Below, piece after piece: positions 11,400 to 27,705 of a DNA stretch of 64,000 bases. A program made the position numbers and the translations under genes. The notes beneath the pieces were generated by a model. That model had not been told where the DNA came from, ran no database searches, and worked only from the letters and a program-made list of their open reading frames with translations. The number at the start of each line of letters is the position of its first letter. The first letter of the stretch is position 1. The DNA is from Lichina pygmaea (taxonomy: Eukaryota; Ascomycota; Lichinomycetes; Lichinales; Lichinaceae), in NCBI GenBank assembly GCA_963422465.1, contig OY730169.1, positions 4,402,001-4,466,000 of the forward strand, in the 5' to 3' direction.

Positions 11400-12801
11400 C
11401 CTTGGGCGACTCTCTGTTAAGTCCCCGATTAACAACTGATGATGACGTATTGAATAACCCAAAAACACTGATGAATAAGGCTCAAGCTATCAGCAAAGCT
11501 GTTTTGTCTGTGGTGGACAACTGGGAGAATATAATTAACGAAGTCCAGCTGATAAGCCCCAGACCTATCAATACTAAACAAGACCTTGTCAGATATATTC
11601 GAGAGAACACGGAAGTGGCTCACGACAATTCAAGCCTGCCGGCTCTTTGAAAAAAAAAAGACTATATAGCTGTGACCAGTGATGATGTTGCTAAGGTAGA
11701 AGATTTCTATCGCGAGGTTGAAGGAGAGACCATGGCACGTTGTGTTCCGGTGGAGAAGAACAAGATCTTAGCAGAACCACCAATTGTTCTCTTTATTCAG
11801 ACGATTGCTGAGTCGATGGACATCAAAAGGTGTAAGCCTAGGAAGAAAGTGATGAGTGTTCGACTGTGAACGCTACAGCGAGCAGCGGGAGAAGAAGATG
11901 AGTGTCACGACTGATAGATTGATTAGAGGGAACTAGCTAATCATCTATATGCAGACACGAAGCTGATGTTTGCCTTAGAGCGACAGAAGGCTCTAGAAGG
12001 CACGAGGCGGATCCATGCAGGATCGACGGGAGACAACGTTGACGGGAGACAGCGGAGACGGCATCAGGCGGCTCCATGCGGGATCAACGGCATCGGCCGC
12101 GCTATGCGGCAGCAGCAGGATCAACATCAAACAATGAGTACGTGAATATTCTAAATATATTGCTAACCTTTAAGCTAATTTGAGAAATAGAGAGACTACT
12201 TGTCAGGATCACGGATGCAGGTCCGTGGAAGCAAGACGGGCTTCCTAGGACAATGTCAATCTGCGTCGGCTCAGGGGAAGCTCGCCATTTTTCGGTGGGC
12301 TATTTCTTGCCCAGGTGGCCCCCGAACTCCTGGCTGCTAGCACGCTCAGTCAAGCTGAGGGAGATGACCCGTACGGGCTCTGGCCGACAGCTCATCGGGC
12401 GTGTCAGCAGGCAATATAAAGATGCACTGGGGCGCCAAGTTGAGAAGCTGCAAGATGAAGAAGCTGGAAGCCGAGCGCTTGCGCGGTCCAGCAGATCTCG
12501 TCTTGCATGCAACCTGACCGAGCTTGCACAGGCATTCAGCACGACGACGGCCAGGCTTGTGAGCCGATGTGTGCGCTGTAGGGCCGCCTTTGGATACTCA
12601 TGGAGCGTGCCAGAGTGCTGTGTCACCCAGTGCAATCCTACATTTTTTGAGGTCGGTGCTTGTGCCGAGTATCTCATGTATCTTGGCTGCCTTGACGCAC
12701 GCAAGCGCCACCCCACCAGGAGGGAAGGGAAGAAGAAACGACTTGTCCGCCGGGCGAAGGGCTGGAGACGAAGGAGGCGTACTCGGAGTCGCCGGTGCTG
12801 A
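11400..12801 (+). repeat. Repeat module, copy 2 (part B still open)
   Basis: Part A (about 11400-11870) encodes segments similar to copy 1. Part B is an open frame at 12253-12801 (182 codons) with a Cys pair region (VSRCVRCRAAFGYSW) and a strongly basic C-terminus. About 360 bp of part B align with 10325-10700 in copy 1. Between A and B (about 11990-12140) are short direct repeats (GACGGGAGACA... and GGATC-containing units). Part B looks like a protein-coding domain of an unidentified mobile or gene-family repeat. Whether it is expressed cannot be told. Confidence 0.5.
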
Positions 12802-13436
12802 AGCTGGCTTTCCACAGCCGCTTTTCAGCCCACTCCAGACTACGACCTCGGAATCTCCTATCCTCTCGTCAGCGTCAAGAAGTTCTCTTGTCAAAGACCA
12901 CGGGATGATCGGTTCGCAAGTTGGAGAGTCGCACGCTTCCAGATTGGGTTACGGCGAGGGTTAATTAATACCAACCTGTGGACGTACGTACGAGGTACCG
13001 TATGTACCGGTACCGTACCGCAAGGCACGTACTTATGCACCCGCGGCACAACCCGCACCGCACAAGGCCAGATGTTTACCGGCTCGAAACGTCTGGGCAT
13101 TGTACCCACATCTTCACATCACGCGCGCCATCTCTCGATCGCAGGACTACCAGCCCTTGTGCTTACCGACTCGGAAGTCTGGGCATCGATACCCACGTCT
13201 TCACATCGCACTTGTCACTTCTCGACCATCAGTCTGACATGACTACGGTACTTCCGATGCCACACGGATAGTCTCAGCAACCGTAATCGCTCTCGATGAA
13301 GTCGAGCTTATCTTCTGGAACGACGAGGCTGGCTGGATACCGGTTCCCGCGGAAGAACATCGCAGCTTCGTTTATTGGACCGCTCTGTTTGGCATGATAT
13401 GACTGGCCGTCTGGCCTGACTCGAGACGTAGTCATC
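12802..13436. other. Intergenic region upstream of APL5
   Basis: Contains KpnI-like GTACC/GGTAC palindromes around 12980-13025 and an imperfect direct repeat (CTCGAAACGTCTGGGCATTGTACCCAC near 13083 and CTCGGAAGTCTGGGCATCGATACCCAC near 13170). Likely the APL5 promoter and 5' leader. No gene seen. Confidence 0.4.
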
Positions 13437-16400
13437 ATGTACGTGTGTCCCAACTCTACCAAATTATGCTGGATATCGCTGACGATGATGCTACAGGTTC
13501 GAAAAGTCCTTATACGACCTCATTCGAGGCTTGCGGAACCATCGCGGCAGCGAGAGATCATACGTCCAAGATAGCCTGCGAGAATGTCGGACGGAGATCA
13601 AGAGCCAAGACATGGGTGGGCCGCTATCGGTCGATGATGAGGAGAACCCCATGCAAGTCTGACGCCGCGCCAGACGTCAAAGCCACGGCCTTGCTGAAGC
13701 TCGTGTATCTCGAGATGTACGGACATGACATGTCCTGGGCCTCCTTCCACATCCTCGAGGTCATGTCCTCGTTCAAGTACCTGCACAAGCGGGCGGGCTA
13801 CTTGGCTGCGGTCCAGAGCTTCCGATCGGACACCGAGGTGCTGATGCTCGCGACGAACCTCCTCAAAAAGGCATGCAGCCCTTGCACGTTGCTTCTGCGC
13901 CGGATGTTAAAAATTGCCCCCGGCTGAGACGTGCTCAGGACCTGTCCGCGCCGGTGCCCGCGGGTTTGTCGCTGCCTCTGGTGACGTTACCGCACCTGAT
14001 CACGTCTTCCTTGGCCATGTCGCTCCAGAGCGATGTCTTGCCTCGTCTCACGCACTCTCAAGCAGCCATCCGCAAGAAGACCGTCGCGACGCTGTATCGC
14101 TCTGCCCTCGTCTACCCGGAGACCTTGCGTCCGGCGTGGCCCAGGATCAAGGAACGATTGATGGACGAGAGCGAAGACCCTAGCGTCACCGCGGCCATTG
14201 TCAACGTTGTGTGTGAGCTGGGCTGGAGGAGACCGCAGGACTTCTTGCCTCTTGCGCCGAGATTGTTCGGCCTCCTGGTCGATAGCGGCAACAATTGGAT
14301 GGCCATCAAGATCATCAAGCTGGTCAGCGTGACGGGTGCCACCCGTGCCATGTCTCGCCCTTTGGCTTATGGTTCGCTGACTTGCGCAGTTTGCTACACT
14401 TACCCCACTAGAGCCCCGCCTCGTGCGGAAGCTCCTACCTCCGCTGACATCGTTGATCCGTACCACCCCAGCCATGTCTCTCTTATACGAGTGTATCAAT
14501 GGCATCATCCAAGGCGGCATTCTGGAGAACACGGAGGATACAACCGAAGGGGAAGAGATTGCTAAGCTCTGTCTGGGCAAGCTTCGAGGCATGATCGCCC
14601 TCGAGGGTGATCCTAACCGTTGGTCGCCGATGAGCTCGTAGAAGGCGAAGAAGGTTACTGACTGATGGTCGAGCCAGTCAAATACGTCGCCCTGCTAGCG
14701 TTCCAGAAGATCGTCAAGCCACATCCATATCTGGTTTCCTTGCATCAGGACGTCATTCTGGGCTGCCTTGACGACCCAGATATCTCGATTCGATTGCGCG
14801 CGTTGGACCTTCTCGTCGACATGGTCGACAGCGAGAACCTCGTGAACGTGGTGAGCAAGCTCATGCGACAACTGTACAACTCCCCGGTGGCGTCCAGCGT
14901 GGACGATGCCGGACAGGGCCCAAGTTCGGCGGCCGTCATTGGGCCGGCAGCCAACCCGGACGAAGAGGATCCCGAGGAGAGTTTGAGGCCGGCGGAACGG
15001 CGACCGGAGAAAGCGCCGCCCTTGCCGGAAGAGTACAGGACTGCCGTTGCCAAGAGGATCCTAGAGATGTGCTCGAGGGATACGTATGCCAACATCTCGG
15101 ATTTCGTCTGGTATACCGACGTCCTCGTCGAGCTGATCCCGCTGGCACCCGTGTCGGCGACTCCAGCGTCGTCGGCGGAAGCTACTTCTTCGCCGAACGC
15201 GCACGCTGCTGGGACCGAGGAGAATCTGGACGTCACGCGAGACATTGGGCTAGAGATGCTCAACGTCGCCGTCCGAGTCAAGGATGTCCGGCTCGAGGCG
15301 ACGCGAGCCGCCGAGAAACTCATCTTGGGGGCTCGGGCTACCGGGCCCGGCTTGCCGCCGATGGCCGGTAGAGCGTTCCTGAAACCGGCAGCCTGGATCG
15401 TCGGAGAGTATGCCGCGTATCTGTCTTATCCTCAGGACACGCTGGCGGCGTTGCTGCATCCGTCGTCGGTGACGCTGCCGGCCGGGACGTTGATCATCTA
15501 TCTCCAAGCCATTCCCAAGCTGTTCGTCGTGGCAACCGACGTCGGTGAGACCGGGTGGAACCCGGAAAGCAAGTCCGTGGTCTCGTTGCGCGTCGCTAGC
15601 ATCGTCCGCTTTCTGGAACCGTTGACGACCCATCCCGAGCTGGAAGTGCAAGAGCGCTCGGTGGAGTTTGTGGAGCTCATGCGTTTGGTCGCGGATGCCG
15701 TCTCCGCACAGCCTGCCGTGGCCGAAGACGGAACGACCGCAGACCCTCCGATCGTCATGACCCAGGTGGTGCCGTCCTTGTTCACGGGACTGGAGCTAAA
15801 CCCGGTAGCGCCGGCCGCGCAGAAGAAGGTTCCTCTACCGCCCAATTTGGATCTGGACGCTCGGGTCAACGAGTCTCTTCCGTCGCTTTTGCAGTCGGCC
15901 GTCCTGAACTCCGCCGGCGACGACGAGGACGACTTTGCAGAGGCAAGCGCGTTCTACCATCGGCGGCCGCAGCCTGCAAGAGCCACCGTCGTCGAGCCAG
16001 CAGCGAATATCCTCGACAGGGCCAGCGCCGAGGCAACGTCCTATCAGAACCTCGCTGCTACTGCGGACGAAGCCCCCGAGGTAACAGAGAGGAGGCGGGC
16101 CGAGAGGCGAGAACGAAACAAGGACGATCCGTTCTACATCCCTACCGCCGCCGATTCCGGGGCGGCGTCGCCCATACACAGCATCATGCAGAACTCCAAC
16201 GGCGTCGACCTCGACATCGACTCGATTCCGATCATGGACTTGAACATCGATTCGCGAGAGCGCGGGTCGGGGACCGACACTCCACCGCGGGCAGCTGAGC
16301 TGCGGCCTCGGAGGCGAGTGGACATCACCGGCGACGAGACGCTCCCGTTCGACCACGACGACAGCAACGATGCCGGCCAAGCGCGCACAAGGAACGGGGC

Positions 16401-16965
16401 GACAAGGAGCGGGTCGCGCGATAGCAACCAGCACCGACCGCCTACACGCTCCAAGGCCAAGAAGTCGCTACTACAAGTAGACTCCAGCGGACTGGGCGGG
16501 GTCTCCCTCGACAGCCCCGACGCTCTCCGGTACGGCGGCGCGTCATCGTCAGGCACAGGGCCGAATGCGCAAGACCAAGGAGGCGAAGACGACGAAGAAA
16601 TGCTGCGAGCGCTGAGAGAGATTGAGAAGCGCCGTCTCGAGATCCAGCGCGAAACGGAGCGGATCCAGCTCGCTCAGGGCGTCTCCGCCGAAGGGACGTT
16701 GATCAAGAAGAAAGTCAAGGCGGGGACGAAGAAGAAGAAAAGGAGGTCGGTAGCGGTAGCGGTGGAGGAAGATGCGAAGCGGGATTCGGTGACGACGAAG
16801 GGGGAGAGGAAGGAGAAGAAGAAGAAGAAGAAGAAAACGAACGAAGGGGAGGCTGAGGTTGAGGCTGAGAAGAAGGCGAGAGAAGAGTCAAAGGTCGATG
16901 TGCGCGGCGGCAGCTCCTATCAAGAGGACGCCCCGCGAGGCTTTGCCGACGAAGGAGGACATTGA
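13437..16965 (+). CDS. APL5: AP-3 adaptor complex subunit delta
   Basis: Large subunit of the AP-3 coat that carries cargo from Golgi to vacuole. Exons: 13437-13438, 13497-13615, 13674-13870, 13939-14322, 14390-14618, 14678-16965; 1072 residues. The start codon is split: AT is followed by GTACGT...CTACAG and then G, giving the family N-terminus MFEKSLYDLIRGLRNH. Intron 3 (13871-13938) begins with GC rather than GT. Adaptin HEAT-repeat signatures include VKATALLKLVYLEMYGHDMS, NVVCELGWRRPQDFLPLAP, LKYVALLAFQKIV and DDPDISIRLRALDL. After about residue 640 the protein is low complexity, ending in a Lys/Glu-rich tail (KKKKKKKTNEGEAEVE), as in fungal AP-3 delta chains. Identification is firm; the exact C-terminal end is less so. 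Confidence 0.93.
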
Positions 16966-18411
16966 GGAGCAGGGAGGCGAAAGAATGTCGTACTCTGCTC
17001 GATGTGGTTCTACTGGTTGTGACCTTGGACCTGTTCTCGTCCGTCTCCGGGTCAAAGTCTTCAGATCTTCAGATCGTCAGCCTCGCTGGGCTCTGCAAAG
17101 GTACGTCGCTCTCATCTACTTTGCTCCTCCGTGCTATTCCTCATCGACTACTCCCACCTTCTCCTTCTGTCACTGTCCTCTTCTTCTCTGCTTCGTCTGC
17201 TCGTCTCGTCTCGTTATTAGAACACCGCCAAGCTGTCACTTTCTGATGCTCTCGTTGCGAGAGCGAGAGAGGCATCCTCCAAGCGCTCAGCCCTGTCCCG
17301 TACTTGCTGATCGCGCCGGCTGACGCAGTACTTGTTGACGAAAGTAGCAGCGTAGTAGCAATCGTGAAAGCAGCGCTGGTGAAAATACAGAAGTGCTAAG
17401 AGTCAATTGACAGCTGTTATGCTCAAGACCATAACATCATCTCACCCTTCTCCCTCCCCCTTTCTTTTCCCTCCCTCTCCCCCTTTCCCTTCTCCCAGCC
17501 CCATCGCCCTCCCAAGAGAACATCAAGAGTGCACCGAGACTAGCTTCACTCGACCAAGGGCAAAGGACGTCCCAGAAAAGCCTCGACCACCAAAAGCAAC
17601 CTAGGCATTCCCCGAAAGATAAGCATGAGTTGTTGGATCGATACGTGTGCTGCAACACCTTCTTCCATACTTACCTTGTTTTCCGTGCAATGTCTGACGG
17701 CACGTGAGGCTAGGCTGATTAGCTCTCGCGAGTGTCGCTTTCCGCTGGGATGAATGGTCTGTGTGATGCGTTGGATCGTCGGTGGATGATGGGCTGGGTC
17801 GGGGTGGGATGGGCTCTCCTTGCGCTGGGTTTGGCTGGCATAGGCTGGCCTTGGACGGGCTGGACTGGGCTGGACTGGGCTGAGCTCGGCTAGGCAGAGG
17901 CTTGTGGTCGGCCAGGGTTGGATGTTCATCAGATTACCTGAGCCTTTTGGAGTGGGGACAGGGGACTGGGAAGGGCAGGTGGTTCGTGATGTCGGAGGAA
18001 CTAGTATCTTTTGACATAGAGGATTGTCAAGTAGTATTAGTGAGATGTATTGGTCTCCAGCTCCTTTCCCCTTTTACTTCCTTCAAGCCCTGAGGCGAGC
18101 TTGTCCCATACCAAATTGGTCATCTATGGAGCTTGATAGTGCACAAAGTATAGCCAGACGGATTGCCTTTTTCCCATGTACTTGTACTCGACGGTCGAAA
18201 TACTTTTAGGCTGTTCGGTTTTTCGCAGGTATGAATGAAACAGGACACGCTCCGTGGTTGACAGCAACGTGAACATGTGAAATGTTTGAAGTTGGTATGT
18301 TTTGAGACGTGGTCAAGTGTGAGAGAAACAGAGATGGAGGAGAGGGGTGGAAAGGCTTGAAGGAGCGCGGATAAGAGGTGGTAGGTGCGTGCAGTTTGAG
18401 GGGGTTTCGTT
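16966..18411. other. Intergenic region between APL5 and YSY6 (convergent)
   Basis: Holds the 3' UTRs of two convergent genes. Features seen: a pyrimidine-rich stretch at 17440-17500 and a GGGCTGGACT-type repeated stretch at about 17790-17890. Short ORFs lack recognisable similarity. Confidence 0.45.
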
Positions 18412-19107
18412 TCAGAAGAATAGTCGGAGCAACTCGAAGATGACGCCGCCGATGAGAACGAAGCCGAGGATGACTAGATCAGTGGGGGAAGGAGAGTAAG
18501 GGGCGTTAGCGGGTCTGTTGTGTTTGGAGGTTCCCGTCTCTAGCTTGGGATGAGAAGAGTGATGGGGATGTGGCACGGTGGTCAAGCCTGGTGAAATCGG
18601 AAGGGGGGGATGGAAGAGTATGGTCGAAAAGCAGCGGGCAGCACTCGTGCAAGGAGGACAACGGATCGGTCCGGCATAGCGTAGACCAGCGCCGAGACGA
18701 CCGTCCGGACAAGACCACTCACCGACCCAAGTCTTGGAGATTGGACTCTTGGCATCCTTCGTCTTCGTCCGGGCCTTGATCTCGTTCTCGGGCTTTCCGC
18801 GCCTGGCCGCCTCGAAGCGGGCGAATCGCTCGTTGGCTTTGCGTTGCTGGGGTGTTTGTGCCTTTTCGTCCGTCGAGCACCGAGAAGTGGGGGGCGGGGG
18901 ACCGGATTAGCCTGTTGGTCTGACCGAGTCCGGCCGCGGCGGGACGAAAGCTTGCGTGACGGTTGTGTGGGCACGACGGCGGTGTCGTTGGGGGGGGGGG
19001 GGGGGGGGGCGGTCGAGGGCAGCGAGGGGTGGCAAGACAGGGACGACCGTTCGTGGCATCGTGGAGGGCTGACGATGACTACGAAAGAGCATGGATAGAC
19101 TTACCAT
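18412..19107 (-). CDS. YSY6: RAMP4/SERP1-type stress-associated ER protein
   Basis: Tail-anchored protein associated with the Sec61 translocon and ER stress. Too short and split to appear as one ORF. Exons on the minus strand: 19107-19105 (only the ATG), 18861-18723, 18473-18412; 67 residues. The ATG is followed directly by GTAAGT. Exon 2 encodes AQTPQQRKANERFARFEAAR and, later, AKSPISKTWV; exon 3 encodes the C-terminal membrane anchor VILGFVLIGGVIFELLRLFF and stop. This is the whole RAMP4 architecture (basic cytosolic part, one C-terminal helix). Intron 1 (18862-19104) contains a 20-nt G/C homopolymer (18990-19009). The acceptor of intron 1 (GAAAAG) is weak, but frame and family match support it. 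Confidence 0.9.
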
Positions 19108-19961
19108 CTTCGAAGGACGATGTGGATGGTCCTCGATGCTCGGAGGAACGGGGCGCTCGGACGACTGTGGATGAGCTCCTACGGTACCTTCGTACGATGC
19201 GCTGTACGGTCCGGTCCGCGCAGACTGCAGGCCACAGCAGGTCAAAGGCGAATTCAATGCGGTGGATGGGTAGGTAGGCTGTCGCGTGCCATTCGATGTG
19301 GAAATATTTCTACGAGGATTCCGCCGACGTCGGGTCACAACTTGCAACCTGTCACGCAACGGCCACGTTACGCCTAAACTAGTCCCAGGCCTGACCGTGC
19401 GCCTTAGCCTAGTGCTGCCCTGTCGAGGACCGCTCGTCTAACCTTGCCTGGGCGAGGGGGCTTCCTGTACCGTGGCACGCGTAAGATATGTATCGGACTT
19501 GCCCGCAGTACCCGTACGAGGTCTAGCGCAGTACGTACGTACAAGTAGTAAGCTAGAGAATTGGCGTCCCTGCTGACCTATCAACCCGGCCTGGCTGAAC
19601 TGGCCACCGCTGGCCAAAGTAGGTGGTCGAGGATGGATCAAACCGCCAGGTTCCTCAGTCCTCCAGCCAACAGCAACTCCGAAACAATAGCAGATCACTC
19701 GAGATGACGTGTTGTCAGGCGGTCGTCAATGCGCACAGGCATTACCGTACCGTACACTATACTAAACATTGGATACACGGGAGTTTTGACAAGGCGGCTC
19801 TGCCGTTAGCTTCGGCCTGTAGTTCGCTAACATTAATTATGTCCGGCACCGGCCTCGTACCGGTACCTATCCCGGCACAGCTCCAAAGACCGAACCTCGC
19901 AGTACGGTAGCCAGAAGCGTAATCCCTGGTTGACCTTCCTCGCGCCCACTCGACCGTGGCG
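19108..19961. other. Divergent intergenic region between YSY6 and the 19962 gene
   Basis: Presumed shared promoter region. Contains GTAC palindromes (19500-19545, 19745-19760, 19855-19870). No coding sequence supported. Confidence 0.45.
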
Positions 19962-20794
19962 ATGCTCCTCCCCCGCCAGTTGTCGCGCTCGTTGCCTCTG
20001 CGGCTGTCGTCACCGAGAAGTCGGCCGTGTCCGGCATGGCGGCCACCGCCGAGCTCGGTTGCGACAGCAACGTCGACACGCCCGGCTTCGTCGACGCCGC
20101 GGCGCTCGTCGGGTCCAGAGACGGGCGCGTCGACCGGGCGTCGCGACGTCAGGACGAAGCTGTCTCCGGCGAGGCGGCGGCGGCGGCACAGCACACAAGC
20201 GGCCGCGGCCGCGGGTTCCGCGTTCGGGGCTGCGCCCGGCGGTGCGCCCGGCTCGGGATCCAGTCGTCCGAGACCGGCGTCGGCGCACGTACGTCAACAA
20301 CCTGAATCCGGTGTCGTTCCCGAGAGGAGAGATGGGGATCTCTGCTTCTGACACATGCCGCCCCGTTGAAACCCCCCCCCCCCCCGGGGCGTCGAAGCTG
20401 ACGAGCGCTCCACCACGGCAGATATCGTTCTATCAGGTGTACGGTCGTCCGGTCGTGAAGATGCTCCTCGTGGCCTTCTTCACCTATCAGGTGGTGTATT
20501 CGATATGGATGAAACTAGAGGGGAACGAGATGACGGCCTTGAGAGAAGGTGCGCACGAGCGTCTCCATTCCGAATCCATCCCATGCGATACCTGTCTGCG
20601 GAGCCCCTTGCCCCTGTACGGCCCGACGGCGCGTGTGACCCCTTCCACCCGCATCGAGGATCTCAACGGCTAACAGAGTCTGTCCTCGCCGCTTCTTCGT
20701 CCTCTCAGCAGAGATACGGCGCCTCGAGAAACAAGTCCGCAATCTGGCTCCTTCTAGCTCGTCCTCCTCGTCCTCCTCATCCACGCCTTCTTGA
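19962..20794 (+). CDS. Small mitochondrial-type single-pass membrane protein
   Basis: Exons 19962-20288, 20422-20548, 20709-20794; 179 residues. The N-terminus (MLLPRQLSRSLPLRLSSPRS) is rich in Arg/Ser and Leu without acids, like a mitochondrial presequence, and an Arg-rich stretch ending RRRRHSTQAAAA could be a processing region. Exon 2 holds the conserved-looking core ISFYQVYGRPVVKM followed by a hydrophobic helix (LLVAFFTYQVVYSIWMKLE). Exon 3 gives a short charged helix (EIRRLEKQVRNL) and a Ser run. Helix plus short coiled coil recalls inner-membrane assembly factors such as Ina17, but I cannot claim that identity. Intron 1 includes a 14-nt C run (20372-20385). Confidence 0.65.
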
Positions 20795-21719
20795 CCCTCT
20801 TGACCCTCTCCGTCCCCTTTGCCCTCTTCGCTCTCTTCGCTCTCTTCGCCCAGATAAGATCACTCCGACGTCGACATGGGCGGTCCACCTATGACCAGGG
20901 GGGTGTGGCTTGACAGCATTGTGATCCAACAGAGATACGACTTGATAAAAAAAAGCGTGTTCGATATCGGCAGCGGGCAGTGGTTATCATCTCATGTACC
21001 ATATCGCAGTGACGCAGGCCATCGACCCAGGCCATCTGCACAGGGTAATCACCAAGAACACGCCAGTGCATGCTCAAGTTGGGATCATCCACCAGTACAA
21101 GTCTCCCAATCTCAATCTCAACCATCTCTCGCCAAGTTAGATGCCTGCATCTCTTTAATCTCGCACAGCCGCGCCTCTCTATTCCCGATGGGTTCTCGAC
21201 ATCTTTTGCCATGCCTTGGATCTTCAGGGGGCCTTTTTTTCCGGCTTTCGATGGCTTTTTCATATGTGATCTTGGTTGACATGTAATCTTAGTTGACATG
21301 TAATCTTGGTTGACATGTGATCTTGGCATTGCAGCGTGGAAATGTGGAGTGATGAAATACTACACATTCATAAAACACACAGGACTGGAACGGAACGGGT
21401 GGGAGAAGTACGACCAAGTGTGGTGGAACGAACAAGGGAATGGAAGAGGAGAGAGTAGAGAGAGAGAGAGGGGGGAGGGAAGAAGGGGAAAATGGGAAAG
21501 GAAGAGGGGGGGGGGAAGAAGAAGAAAGAGAGAGATAGGGTGAAGAAGAGGGAGAGGGAGAAGAAGAAGAAGAAGAAGAAGAAGAAGAAGGAGAGGGACT
21601 TGTTAGACTTTTCCTTCATACAGAAACACAAAATCTCCCTTCCTCAATTCAGGCCACACGTGCACATGTGCAGACACGCATGTGCAGACACACACGCATG
21701 TGCAGACGCACGAACATGT

Positions 21720-21789
<70 letters not shown>

Positions 21790-22123
21790 TATGTGATGTA
21801 CGGCATCAGACAGAGAGTGGGCGAGATACAGTGCAGACATATCATATCATGAGCTGAGAGTACAGGAGCGCTGCCGCCGGCACCACCGCCACTGCCTCGA
21901 CGCCACCATCGCTGCCTCAGCGCCTCTTCAGCACCGCCTCGACGATGCCCCGGTGCCAGCTCAGGGGCTGGCTGGCTGGCCGGCTCGGCAGAACGTGACA
22001 AGGGCACGACAGAAGACAACAAGGCAAAGACGGTACACGGCAAGCCGTGGTGAAGCAAAGCACGGCGGCTACTCGAAGCAGGACAGAACGCAACGAGCCG
22101 TGGTAGAGCGGAGCACGGCCAAC
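20795..22123. other. Intergenic region rich in simple repeats
   Basis: Contains a short tandem of TTGGTTGACATGTGATCT-like units (about 21265-21330), a purine-rich GA/GGA/AAG stretch (21430-21600) and a CA microsatellite. It separates two convergent genes. ORFs here are low-complexity artefacts. Confidence 0.55.
21719..21787. repeat. (CA)n microsatellite
   Basis: About 34 uninterrupted CA units, preceded by an imperfect stretch of CACATGTGCAGACACA-like repeats from about 21657. Confidence 0.95.

Positions 22124-27705
<5,582 letters not shown>

Noticed and set aside
21603-22058. ORFs with poly-Val/Cys or poly-Thr/His over the CA repeat
   Set aside because: Microsatellite read-through; no family signature.
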